Below are positions 55,424-62,916 of a stretch of DNA of 64,000 nucleotides, in pieces. Where the stretch lies: positions 1,116,267 to 1,180,266 of the forward strand of contig NZ_ATVL01000006.1 of the NCBI RefSeq assembly GCF_000420705.1, given 5' to 3'. Position numbers and translations under genes: made by a program. Each line of letters starts with the position of its first letter. Within the stretch, counting starts at the first letter, position 1. The stretch is from Hymenobacter norwichensis DSM 15439 (GTDB lineage: Bacteria > Bacteroidota > Bacteroidia > Cytophagales > Hymenobacteraceae). Below the pieces are notes generated by a model. The model saw only the letters and a list, made by a program, of their open reading frames with translations. It was not told the DNA's origin and made no database searches.

Positions 55424-55828
55424 ATGGCTTCTCCCGCCGCCGTAATTCTGTTCGATGGAGTTTGTAACCTCTGCAATGGTTTCGTACAGTTCGTTATCAA
55501 CCACGACCCTACTGGCCATTTTCAGTTCACCTCCTTACAGTCGGAAGCGGGGCGGGAACTATTGGCCCAATACGGGGTGCCTGCCGTCATTGAGCCCGAA
55601 ACGGTTATGCTCGTCCAGAATGGGCAGGTTTACACCCATTCCACGGCGGCACTGCGTATACTACGGCAGTTGCGGGGGCTATGGCCGGTGCTATACGCGG
55701 GCATGCTGGTGCCGCGTCCTCTCCGCGACTGGGTATACCGCTTCATTGCCCGGCACCGCTACCAGTGGTTCGGCCGGGAAGAAAGCTGCTGGCTGCCCAC
55801 GCCCGAATTGAAGGCTCGGTTCTTATAG
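55424..55828 (+). CDS. DCC family thiol-disulfide oxidoreductase (DUF393)
   Basis: A 134-residue thioredoxin-like protein. The family motif appears at the N-terminus: ILFDGVCNLCNGFVQFVI, with CxxC as the redox pair. FTSLQSEAGRELLAQYG, VYTHSTAALRILRQL and the C-terminal YRFIARHRYQWFGREESCWLP (with a further Cys) follow the family pattern. Such proteins are often encoded beside or fused to HTTM proteins, and one lies 2.2 kb upstream across the TTSG-like genes. It has no signal peptide. An MDR oxidoreductase gene follows after 66 bp and may share its transcript. Confidence 0.9.
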   Translation: MASPAAVILFDGVCNLCNGFVQFVINHDPTGHFQFTSLQSEAGRELLAQYGVPAVIEPETVMLVQNGQVYTHSTAALRILRQLRGLWPVLYAGMLVPRPLRDWVYRFIARHRYQWFGREESCWLPTPELKARFL

Positions 55829-55894
55829 GCGCTTGCTTCCAAGTCGTCATTCCTGTTTCCTTTACCACTCCAGTCACCGCAACTCCTCGTTTAC

Positions 55895-56899
55895 ATGCAA
55901 GCTCTTGTTCTTGATGGTATCAATCAACCAGTTCAGTTACGGGAAGTGCCCACGCCCCAGCCCGGTCCTGGGCAGGTGCTGGTCCGCCTCCATGCCGCCG
56001 CCCTCAACCACCGCGACGTCTGGATTCAGAAGGGCCAGTATGCCGGGCTAAAGTTTCCCATTATTCTGGGTTCAGATGGCGCAGGTAGCGTTACCGAAAT
56101 AGGGGAGGGAGCCGACGAAAGCCTCCGCGGACAGGCCGTAATCATCAACCCCGGCCACAACTGGGGCGACAACCCCGCCGCGCAAGGCCGTGACTTCTCG
56201 ATTCTGGGGCTGCCTCAGGATGGCACGTTTGCTGATTACGTGTGCGTGCCCGCCCGCTACGTGCAGCCCAAGCCCGCGCATCTGTCATATGAGCAGGCGG
56301 CGGCCCTGCCGCTGGGTGGCGCTACGGCCTACCGGGCGTTGTTTACGCGGGCGGCTCTGCAACCCGGCGAGCGGGTGCTGATTAGCGGTGTTGGGGGCGG
56401 GGTAGCCCTGCTGGCTCTGCAAATGGCGGTAGCTGCCGGTGCCGAAGTGTGGGTAACTTCCAGTTCAGAAGAGAAAATCGAAAAAGCTGTGGCGCTGGGC
56501 GCCAAAGGCGGCATCAGCTACAAAACTGAGAAGTGGCCCGTCGAACTTACCAAGCAAGCGGGCGGCGGCTTCCACGTACTGGTAGATAGCGCCGCCGGCC
56601 CCGGCTTCGGCGACTTGATTGATGCGGCAACTCCCGGTGGCCGCATCGTGTTCTATGGCGCCACCCATGGCAACATTCCCACGCTGGTCGCGCGCAAAGT
56701 GTTCTGGAATCAGCTTTCCCTGTTGGGTTCTTCCATGGGTACCGAGCAAGATTTTGCGGGTCTGTTGCGCTTCTTCGACGAGCATCAGCTGGTGCCCATC
56801 GTGGACGAAATGTTCCCTTTGGCCGAGGGCGAAGCCGCGCTGCGCCGCATGGATGAAGGGCAGCAGTTTGGTAAGTTGGTTTTGAAAATAAATGACTGA
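55895..56899 (+). CDS. Medium-chain dehydrogenase/reductase (quinone oxidoreductase-like)
   Basis: A 334-residue MDR-family oxidoreductase. The N-terminal GroES-like part (GQVLVRLHAAALNHRDVWIQKGQYAGLKFPIILGSDGAG) and the Rossmann part with GVGGGVALLALQMAVAAGAEVWVTSSSEEK are clear, as is GGRIVFYGATHG. The structural zinc cysteines of alcohol dehydrogenases are missing, and the catalytic zinc ligands are not evident, so a zinc-free quinone or enone reductase is the best guess. It is co-directional with the DCC protein gene. Substrate unknown. Confidence 0.88.
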   Translation: MQALVLDGINQPVQLREVPTPQPGPGQVLVRLHAAALNHRDVWIQKGQYAGLKFPIILGSDGAGSVTEIGEGADESLRGQAVIINPGHNWGDNPAAQGRDFSILGLPQDGTFADYVCVPARYVQPKPAHLSYEQAAALPLGGATAYRALFTRAALQPGERVLISGVGGGVALLALQMAVAAGAEVWVTSSSEEKIEKAVALGAKGGISYKTEKWPVELTKQAGGGFHVLVDSAAGPGFGDLIDAATPGGRIVFYGATHGNIPTLVARKVFWNQLSLLGSSMGTEQDFAGLLRFFDEHQLVPIVDEMFPLAEGEAALRRMDEGQQFGKLVLKIND

Positions 56900-57009
56900 T
56901 AATCAGAGTTTTAATTAAGGATAAGTTAGGTAAAAACTTCAGTGCCAAGGAATGAAAACAGGGGGTGAGCTGTTATATAGTCGATAAGAATTTAACCAAG
57001 CTCACGCCC

Positions 57010-57294
57010 ATGAAAACGCCCGCCGAATACCTGCAATGCCCGGTTTTTGACCTCACGTATCCTACGGGCGAATCTGCTGAGTCAGTACCCGTAGTTAGCT
57101 ACCACGACGCCCTGCAAGCCGTGGAAGCAGCCCTTGCCGACGCCGAGAAATACCGGTATCTGCTGATGCGCGCCTTGCGCCGCACCAATGCTGCCAACAC
57201 CGTTGCGCCGTCGCTCATCCCCACCTTCCCGGTGGCCCCCGAAACGCCCGTGCTGCCGCTCTATCCCAATGGCGACGACGAAATAGCCGCGTAA
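57010..57294 (+). CDS. Small hypothetical protein
   Basis: A 94-residue protein starting at ATG 57010 (MKTPAEYLQCPVFDLTYPTGES); a longer in-frame start at 56965 has no support. The middle is a helix (SYHDALQAVEAALADAEKYRYLLMRALRR), the tail Pro-rich (PTFPVAPETPVLPLYP). No signal peptide or known domain. Its coding character (normal codon use, clear terminator following) suggests a real gene of unknown function. Confidence 0.6.
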   Translation: MKTPAEYLQCPVFDLTYPTGESAESVPVVSYHDALQAVEAALADAEKYRYLLMRALRRTNAANTVAPSLIPTFPVAPETPVLPLYPNGDDEIAA

Positions 57295-57310
57295 CGAGTT
57301 TTCGTTTTGT

Positions 57311-57359
57311 AAACGCAAAAGCCCTCCTGACTACGGTAGTCGGGAGGGCTTTTGCGTTT
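57311..57359. terminator. Long bidirectional terminator
   Basis: AAACGCAAAAGCCCTCC with GACTAC and, on the right, GTAGTC then GGAGGGCTTTTGCGTTT form a 24-bp stem with one wobble. It lies between the convergent small gene and the SnoaL-like gene. Confidence 0.9.
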
Positions 57360-57406
57360 GGCTGGATATCAGTTGATTGAACTGTTCGATTTGGGGCAGT
57401 GCGTTG

Positions 57407-57757
57407 CTACCCTTGCTCGATGTCCATCTGCCTGAACAGGCTATCCTGAATTGTGTAGATGTGCTTCACTGGACCATCGAACAGCAGTTGTCCCTGCTTA
57501 TCTTTCACCACTTGATGCACGGCAACTTCCAGTCTGCCGTCTTCTCGCTCGCTAAACCCAGTCGGCTCAACGTAGGGGTCTAGCTCCTGCCACTGCCGCA
57601 GCCAATAGTCGCGCACGTCCTCGTGGCCCGTTGCGTAGTCGCCTTCCCATGCTTTCGACCAGCGCACCTGTGGGTGAAAAGTGGTCAGAACGGTTGGAAT
57701 GTCGCGGGCATTGAAGGCGGCGTATGCTTTCCGAATCAGAGCGTGATACTGTTCCAT
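57407..57757 (-). CDS. SnoaL-like / NTF2-fold protein
   Basis: A 116-residue protein of the SnoaL-like or nuclear-transport-factor-2 fold: an N-terminal helix (YHALIRKAYAAFNARDIPTVLTTF), then WSKAWEGDYATGHEDVRDYWLRQW and a beta-sheet half (EDGRLEVAVHQVVKDKQGQLLFDGPVKHIYTIQDSLFRQMDI). Such proteins form a conical pocket used as cyclases, isomerases or simple ligand binders. No catalytic residues can be assigned. Monocistronic. Confidence 0.82.
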   Translation of the reverse strand: MEQYHALIRKAYAAFNARDIPTVLTTFHPQVRWSKAWEGDYATGHEDVRDYWLRQWQELDPYVEPTGFSEREDGRLEVAVHQVVKDKQGQLLFDGPVKHIYTIQDSLFRQMDIEQG

Positions 57758-57866
57758 AAGTGAAGCGGAGTAGACCTATTTGTAGGAAGAAGTAAGCAGG
57801 AATCGGATAAGCGGTACTAACTGCTAGGCGCGGCCTTTCTTATGTAGCGAAACAGCACCAGCCGTA

Positions 57867-58835
57867 CTACAGATAAACCCCAGGCACCAAATAGTTGCGC
57901 ACGTAGTCTTGCACGCCATCTTCCAATGACGTAAACGGCCGGTCGTAGCCGATGCTGCGCAGCTTGCTCATATCGGCCTGGGTGAAGTACTGGTACTTGT
58001 CGCGGATATCCTCGGGCGTGTCGCGGAACTGGATGTCGGCGGTGCGGTCCAGGGCAGCGAAGGTGTTCAGGGCTAAATCCAGGAAGGTGCGGGCTTCACC
58101 GGTGCCTAAGTTGTAGATGCCAGAGTTTTGGCGGTGCTGCATCAGAAAGAAGCACACTTCCACCACGTCCTTCACGTACACAAAGTCGCGCATCTGGCCG
58201 CCGTCGGTGTAGTCGGGGTTGTGGGAGCGGAATAGCACCATCGAGCCCGATTTCTGAATCTGCTCGAAAGCGTGCAGAATCACCGACGCCATGCGGCCCT
58301 TGTGGTACTCGTTGGGGCCGTACACGTTGAAAAACTTCAGGCCGGCCCAGAAAAACGGCTTTTCCTCCTGGTTGACTGCCCAGTTATCGAATTCGTTCTT
58401 GGAGTCGCCGTAGGGGTTGAGGGGCCGGTAGAGTGGCAGCAGTGCGTCGTCCTGGTCGGAGTAGCCGAGCGTGCCCGACCCGTACGTAGCCGCCGACGAA
58501 GCATACACCAGTGGCAACTGGTACTTCACGCAGGCCTGCCACATCTGCTTGGAGTAGTTCAGGTTCAGTAAATCCAAGATGGCGCGGTCCTGCTCGGTGG
58601 TATCGGTGCGGGCTCCGAGGTGGAAGATGAATTCCACCTGTTCGTGGTTGGTGTCCAGCCAGTCGAAAAACTCGGTGCGGTCCACGTATTCGCGCAGGTG
58701 CTTGCCTTTCAGGTTGGCGAGCTTGCGCTCCACGGCGAAATTATCCACCACCACAATGTCGTTGAAGTTGGCGGCGTTGAGGCGGGTGACAAGGCAGCTG
58801 GCAATAAAGCCGGCCGCTCCGGTTACAACTATCAT
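57867..58835 (-). CDS. hldD: ADP-L-glycero-D-manno-heptose 6-epimerase
   Basis: A 322-residue extended SDR that converts ADP-D-glycero- to ADP-L-glycero-D-manno-heptose for the LPS inner core. Motifs: TGAAGFIAS cofactor loop, VVVDNF, the heptose-epimerase YVDRTEFFDWL region, SSAATYGSG and the catalytic YGDSKNEFD (Tyr, Lys), then FFNVYGPNEYHKGRMASVI and YVKDVVEVCFFLM. The gene supports an LPS with heptose. The start ATG 58835 directly begins the Rossmann strand MIVVTGAAG. It is monocistronic. Confidence 0.93.
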   Translation of the reverse strand: MIVVTGAAGFIASCLVTRLNAANFNDIVVVDNFAVERKLANLKGKHLREYVDRTEFFDWLDTNHEQVEFIFHLGARTDTTEQDRAILDLLNLNYSKQMWQACVKYQLPLVYASSAATYGSGTLGYSDQDDALLPLYRPLNPYGDSKNEFDNWAVNQEEKPFFWAGLKFFNVYGPNEYHKGRMASVILHAFEQIQKSGSMVLFRSHNPDYTDGGQMRDFVYVKDVVEVCFFLMQHRQNSGIYNLGTGEARTFLDLALNTFAALDRTADIQFRDTPEDIRDKYQYFTQADMSKLRSIGYDRPFTSLEDGVQDYVRNYLVPGVYL

Positions 58836-59105
58836 AGAAGAGAAAATTAAATCCGGAGCTAACCGGATTTTTGGGATTTCACGGATGCAGTGGCCCCACA
58901 GATAAGGCTTCTGGCCGACGAAGGTAACGCCATATTAGGCGAAATGCTGTCCGGCTCAACCCAGGTGGCTTGCGCATCTGAAACGGACGAGTACCGCTGA
59001 CTGTTTGCCTATTCTATCAATAGGGTGTTCTGGAAAACACGCTTTTGCTCTCGCTAAATCTGATTGGCCTCAAAAATTCGAGTTTAATGCGTGACTTTTG
59101 CGGCC
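58836..59105. other. 270-bp divergent region between hldD and btuF-like gene
   Basis: GC-mixed with no consensus promoter for hldD. GACTTTTG at 59093-59100 is one base from the -7 box and lies just before the ATG at 59106. No B12 riboswitch landmarks were found on either strand. Confidence 0.5.
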
Positions 59106-60041
59106 ATGCTCCACCTTCCTTCGCGCCGGCTCCTGAAGCTGCTGCCGCTCCTCTGGCTGCCGCTGGCCTGCCAACCCGATAAGCCGAAAGCTACCGAAGC
59201 TACCGAACCGGCTGCAACCACACAGCCGCAAACCCAGCAACTGCGCGACGACCTGGGCCGCCAGCTCACGGTGCCGGCCCGGCCTCGCCGCATCATGGCG
59301 CTGGCTCCCTCCATGACCGAAATGCTGTACGCCGTAGCCGATACGGCTACCATCATTGCCCGCACCCAAGTCTGCGACTATCCTACGGCTGTGCTGCGCA
59401 AGCCAATCGTCAATAGCTACCCGCTGGACATGGAGAAGCTGGTGGCCATGCACCCCGACGTGGTGTTTACCGTGGAAGGCATTACCTCGCTCGATGATGC
59501 GGCTCGGCTGGAGAAATTCGGCGTGCCCGTGTACTACCAGCGTTTCCAAAGCCTCGACGACGTATTTCGTGGCCTGCGCGACCTGGGCCGAATCCTGAAC
59601 CGGCAGCCCCAAGCCCGCCACCTCACCGATTCTTTACAGGCCGAACTAGCTGCCATTACCAAGGCTGCTCCAGCCACCCAGGCCCGCCCGCGCGTGCTGG
59701 CCATCACCTGGCAGGACCCCATTTACGTGTATGGCCAAAACACGCTCTTCACCGATAAAATCAAGGTGGCCGGCGGCCAGAACGCCGTAACCGAGAAGTT
59801 CGCTCAGCCTTACCCGGCCCTTACCCGCGAGTACATTCTTAAACTGAACCCCGATGTGCTCATCGGCGGCAGTTTCGGTAAGCTGGATAGCACGTTCTTC
59901 AAAAACTACCCCGAACTCAAGCGAATTAAAGCCTACCAAACGCGCCGCGTGTACGGCATCACCGGCAACCTGATGGAGCGCCCCGGCCCCCGCGTGGTGG
60001 AATCGGTGCGCGAGTTACAGAAGCTGGTGACCAGTAAGTAA
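59106..60041 (+). CDS. BtuF-like periplasmic binding lipoprotein
   Basis: A 311-residue ABC substrate-binding protein of the BtuF/FhuD type, secreted as a lipoprotein (LLPLLWLPLAC-QPDKP). The binding-fold segments DLGRQLTVPARPRRIMALAPSMTEMLYAVADTATIIART, CDYPTAVLRKP and MEKLVAMHPDVVFTVEGI are typical of B12- and siderophore-binding class III proteins. ATG 59106 is used; a GTG at 59091 is in frame, but a GACTTTTG promoter box ends at 59100. The FecCD permease gene follows after 38 bp. The ligand (cobalamin, heme or ferric chelate) is not determined. The ATPase gene is missing locally. Confidence 0.85.
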   Translation: MLHLPSRRLLKLLPLLWLPLACQPDKPKATEATEPAATTQPQTQQLRDDLGRQLTVPARPRRIMALAPSMTEMLYAVADTATIIARTQVCDYPTAVLRKPIVNSYPLDMEKLVAMHPDVVFTVEGITSLDDAARLEKFGVPVYYQRFQSLDDVFRGLRDLGRILNRQPQARHLTDSLQAELAAITKAAPATQARPRVLAITWQDPIYVYGQNTLFTDKIKVAGGQNAVTEKFAQPYPALTREYILKLNPDVLIGGSFGKLDSTFFKNYPELKRIKAYQTRRVYGITGNLMERPGPRVVESVRELQKLVTSK

Positions 60042-60079
60042 TTGTGGTTCCGCGCTACAGCAATCAATAAGCCTACTCG

Positions 60080-61081
60080 ATGAACCGACACGCCTTGCCC
60101 TGGATTCTGGCCAGCCTGCTGCTTATGCTGGCGCTGGTGGTGCTGGGCATGCGCGTAGGCAGCTACGACACCGATTACGCCCTCATAATCGAGGCTCTGA
60201 CGCACTACAACCCTCAGAACCCAACCCACTTAGTGCTGGTGGAACTGCGGCTGCCCCGCATATTGCTGGCTTTGCTGGCGGGCGGTGGCTTGGCCTTCAG
60301 CGGGTATCTGATGCAGGCGATGGTCAACAATCCTCTAGCCGATCCTTATTTGTTGGGTACTGCGTCAGGGGCATCATTGGGCGCTATTTTCTGCTTTTCG
60401 TCTCTGCCTAGCCTAGTTTGGGGTGGTTTCTATTTGCCGCCACTTTTCGCGCTGGCTGGGGCACTGATAACTACGCTGGTTGTAGTGGCCGTTGGTACGC
60501 GGCGCGGCCAAGTAATTCCGGCGCAACTACTGCTGGCTGGCGTCGCCGTTGGTTCGCTTACCACGGCTATTGGCGGCGTATTCACGTTTTTGTTGGCCAC
60601 TCAGGAGAAGCTGCGGAGTGTTACGTTTTGGGCGGCGGGCAGCTTCGAGCGGGCGGGCTGGGCGGAACTGCCGTATCCGGCGGTGGCCCTAGTGGCGGCG
60701 TTGGGGCTGTTTGTTTTCCTGCAAAAAGACCTCACCATCCTGATGCTAGGGGAGGAGCGGGCCCAGGGCTTAGGCGTGGATGTGGCACGTACCCGCTGGC
60801 TGCTTCTCATTACGGCGTCAGTGCTAACTGGCTGTGTGGTAGCGCTGTGTGGGCCAGTTGGGTTTGTGGGATTGGTGGTGCCGCACCTCACGCGCTGGTT
60901 GCTGGGCGTGACGGGCCGGGCCAATCCGCTGTTCTGTGCTTTGCTCGGCGGCAACTTCCTACTGGCCTGCGACCTGCTGGCCCGCTTGCTGTATCCGCCG
61001 GCCGGCTTGCCCGTAGGCTTGGTCACGGCCCTGTTCGGCGTACCGTTCTTCGTATATTTGCTGCGCAAAAAAGGGTCTTAG
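60080..61081 (+). CDS. FecCD/BtuC-family ABC transporter permease
   Basis: A 333-residue polytopic inner-membrane permease. Family markers: LRLPRILLALLAGGGLAFSG, NNPLADPYLLGTASGASLGA, LLLAGVAVGSLTTAIGG, LMLGEERAQGLGVDVARTR (coupling loop) and VGFVGLVVPHLTRWLLG. It forms a transporter with the preceding binding lipoprotein. The next gene is QueD, not an ATPase, so the complex must use an ATPase encoded elsewhere, possibly HmuV of this window. Cobalamin or a siderophore is the likely cargo. Confidence 0.9.
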   Translation: MNRHALPWILASLLLMLALVVLGMRVGSYDTDYALIIEALTHYNPQNPTHLVLVELRLPRILLALLAGGGLAFSGYLMQAMVNNPLADPYLLGTASGASLGAIFCFSSLPSLVWGGFYLPPLFALAGALITTLVVVAVGTRRGQVIPAQLLLAGVAVGSLTTAIGGVFTFLLATQEKLRSVTFWAAGSFERAGWAELPYPAVALVAALGLFVFLQKDLTILMLGEERAQGLGVDVARTRWLLLITASVLTGCVVALCGPVGFVGLVVPHLTRWLLGVTGRANPLFCALLGGNFLLACDLLARLLYPPAGLPVGLVTALFGVPFFVYLLRKKGS

Positions 61082-61177
61082 GGTCTTGGGGACTTAGGCT
61101 TCTGATTCACGTTGTACGACCTGTATCAAGTTGAAAGTCCAAGATCCTACTGCCCCAATACCCTAAGATTCCAATCA

Positions 61178-61594
61178 ATGATTTACATCAGCCGGCAGGA
61201 ACACTTCAACGCGGCGCACAAACTCTACAACCCCAAGTGGAGCGAGGAGCGCAACAAGGAAGTGTTTGGCCCCTGTGCCAACACCAACTGGCACGGTCAT
61301 AATTTCGACCTCATCGTGACGGTAAAAGGCAAGCCCGACCCCGACACCGGTTTCGTCATCGACCTCAAGCAGCTCAGCACCCTCATCCGCACCCACGTCA
61401 TCGACCAGGTTGACCACAAAAACCTCAACCTCGATGTGCCGTTCATGGCGGGCCAAATGGCCAGCACCGAAAACCTGGCTATGGCTTTTTGGCAGATTTT
61501 GGCCCCCGAAATCGAGCGTATTTCTCCAGCCCGTTTGCACAGCATCAAACTCTACGAGACTCCCCGCAACTTCGTGGAGTATTTAGGGGAGTAA
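61178..61594 (+). CDS. queD: 6-pyruvoyl-tetrahydropterin synthase / QueD family enzyme
   Basis: A 138-residue tunnel-fold enzyme that makes 6-carboxytetrahydropterin for queuosine and related pathways. Zinc-binding His residues lie in HFNAAH and HGHN; the catalytic Cys is in GPCANTNWHGHN; DQVDHKNLNLD supplies the charge relay, and a final Glu is in LYETPRNFVEY. The spacing after Cys resembles 6-pyruvoyl-tetrahydropterin synthases as much as QueD. ATG 61178 is used because the longer frame adds 22 residues before the conserved MIYISRQEHFNAAH. It follows the permease gene after 96 bp, with no clear functional link. Confidence 0.85.
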   Translation: MIYISRQEHFNAAHKLYNPKWSEERNKEVFGPCANTNWHGHNFDLIVTVKGKPDPDTGFVIDLKQLSTLIRTHVIDQVDHKNLNLDVPFMAGQMASTENLAMAFWQILAPEIERISPARLHSIKLYETPRNFVEYLGE

Positions 61595-61606
61595 GTGGTT
61601 GATAAA

Positions 61607-61710
61607 GTCAGCACGCGAGATGCAGCGGCGCCGCCGGAGCATCTCGCGTGCTGATGTTGAAGCAGTAATCCAGTGTCAGTACGTGCGCTGCTTCGGCGCC
61701 GCCGCTGCAT
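61607..61710. repeat. Palindromic interspersed element, copy 4 (rearranged)
   Basis: The TCAGCACGCGAGATGC and GCATCTCGCGTGCTGA arms (61608-61623, 61638-61653) form a perfect 16-bp hairpin around a GC-rich loop, then AGTAATCCAG (shared with copy 1) and a second arm CGCTGCTTCGGCGCCGCCGCTGCAT follow. It is between queD and lpxB. Confidence 0.78.
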
Positions 61711-61735
61711 TCCAGAAAAGTTGTTTACCAACTAC

Positions 61736-62845
61736 ATGAAATACTACCTGATAGCCGGTGAGCGGTCCGGCGACTTCCACGCTGCCAACCTCATGCGGAA
61801 CCTAGGCCAGCAAGACCCCCAGGCCGAGTTTCGGGGCTGGGGCGGCGACATGATGAAGGCCGAAGGTGGTACGCTCGTGCATCACTACCAGGAAATGGCC
61901 ATTATGGGCTTCTGGGAAGCTGCCACTAGCATCCTCAAATTTCGGGGGTATCTGAAAGAGTGTCAGCGCGACTTGCTGGCCTACCAGCCCGATGTGCTGA
62001 TTCTGGTGGATTATGCTGGCTTCAACCTACGGGTTGCCAAGTTCGCGAAGGCGCACGGCATCAAGGTATTCTATTATATTTCCCCTAAAATTTGGGCCTG
62101 GAACCAGAGCCGAGTTCACACCGTCAAGAAGCTGGTAGACAAGATGTTCGTCATCCTGCCATTTGAGCGGGAGTTCTACCAGCGTTTCGGCTATGATGTC
62201 GATTACATCGGCAACCCGACCGCCGATGCTGTAGCCGAGCACCAGAAAACCATCGATTTCCACCAACGCCACAACCTCGACCCGGCCCGGAAAATAATTG
62301 CCGTACTTCCCGGCTCGCGCAAGCAGGAAATAGAGGAAATGCTCTACGAAATGGTGGCCATCCTGCCGCCCTTCCTCGACTACCAGTTCATTGTAGCCGG
62401 TGTCGATAACCTCGACCGTAATTACTACGCCCACTTCGAGCGCAACAACGTCCGTATCCTCTTCAACGAAACCTACGACCTCCTAGCCCACTCCACCGCC
62501 GCTCTAGTTACGAGTGGTACCGCCACGCTGGAAACCGCGCTGTTCGGGGTGCCACAAGTAGTGTGCTACCGTACCAGCGCTGTTTCCTACGCCATTGGCA
62601 AGGCCGTTATCAAGGTGCCCTACATTTCGTTGGTTAACCTTATTGCAGGCCGTGAAGTAGTGAAAGAGCTAATCCAAGGCGAATTCAACTCTCGCAACCT
62701 TGTGCAGGAGCTGAAAAAAGTAACTGTCAACGAAGAGTTTATCACCCAGCAAAAAGCCGGCTATACCGAAATCCGCGAGAAGCTAGGCCGCCAGAACGCC
62801 GCCGAAAAAGCCGCCAAGCTGATGGTGGGATATCTGAAAGAATAA
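61736..62845 (+). CDS. lpxB: Lipid-A-disaccharide synthase
   Basis: A 369-residue inner-membrane-associated glycosyltransferase that joins UDP-2,3-diacylglucosamine and lipid X to form the lipid A disaccharide. The N-terminus (MKYYLIAGERSGDFHAANLM) and GHR-like segments EFRGWGGDMM, MAIMGFWEA, LVDYAGFNLRVAKFAK, YYISPKIWAWNQSRVHTVKK and VDYIGNPTADAV are diagnostic. HSTAALVTSGTATLETALFGVPQVVCYR is the sugar-nucleotide-binding region. ATG 61736 follows repeat copy 4 closely. It indicates an LPS-bearing outer membrane. The stop is followed by a terminator. Confidence 0.95.
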   Translation: MKYYLIAGERSGDFHAANLMRNLGQQDPQAEFRGWGGDMMKAEGGTLVHHYQEMAIMGFWEAATSILKFRGYLKECQRDLLAYQPDVLILVDYAGFNLRVAKFAKAHGIKVFYYISPKIWAWNQSRVHTVKKLVDKMFVILPFEREFYQRFGYDVDYIGNPTADAVAEHQKTIDFHQRHNLDPARKIIAVLPGSRKQEIEEMLYEMVAILPPFLDYQFIVAGVDNLDRNYYAHFERNNVRILFNETYDLLAHSTAALVTSGTATLETALFGVPQVVCYRTSAVSYAIGKAVIKVPYISLVNLIAGREVVKELIQGEFNSRNLVQELKKVTVNEEFITQQKAGYTEIREKLGRQNAAEKAAKLMVGYLKE

Positions 62846-62857
62846 AGTACCTCGCAC

Positions 62858-62905
62858 AAAAGCAGAAGGCCCCAACGAAATTGTTCGTCGGGGCCTTCTG
62901 CTTTT
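62858..62905. terminator. Bidirectional terminator between lpxB and clpX
   Basis: AAAAGCAGAAGGCCCCAACGAA and TTCGTCGGGGCCTTCTGCTTTT pair with one mismatch around ATTG. Confidence 0.92.
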
Positions 62906-62916
62906 ATGCTGCGTTA

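Noticed and set aside
58836-59105. Possible cobalamin riboswitch ahead of the btuF-like gene
   Set aside because: No B12-box-like sequence or the expected conserved junction was found on either strand; the -7-like box lies too close to the ATG for a long leader.
61082-61177. Possible preQ1 riboswitch ahead of queD
   Set aside because: The region has near-repeats of CCTAAG and CTTAGG that can pair, but not the conserved preQ1 aptamer bases.
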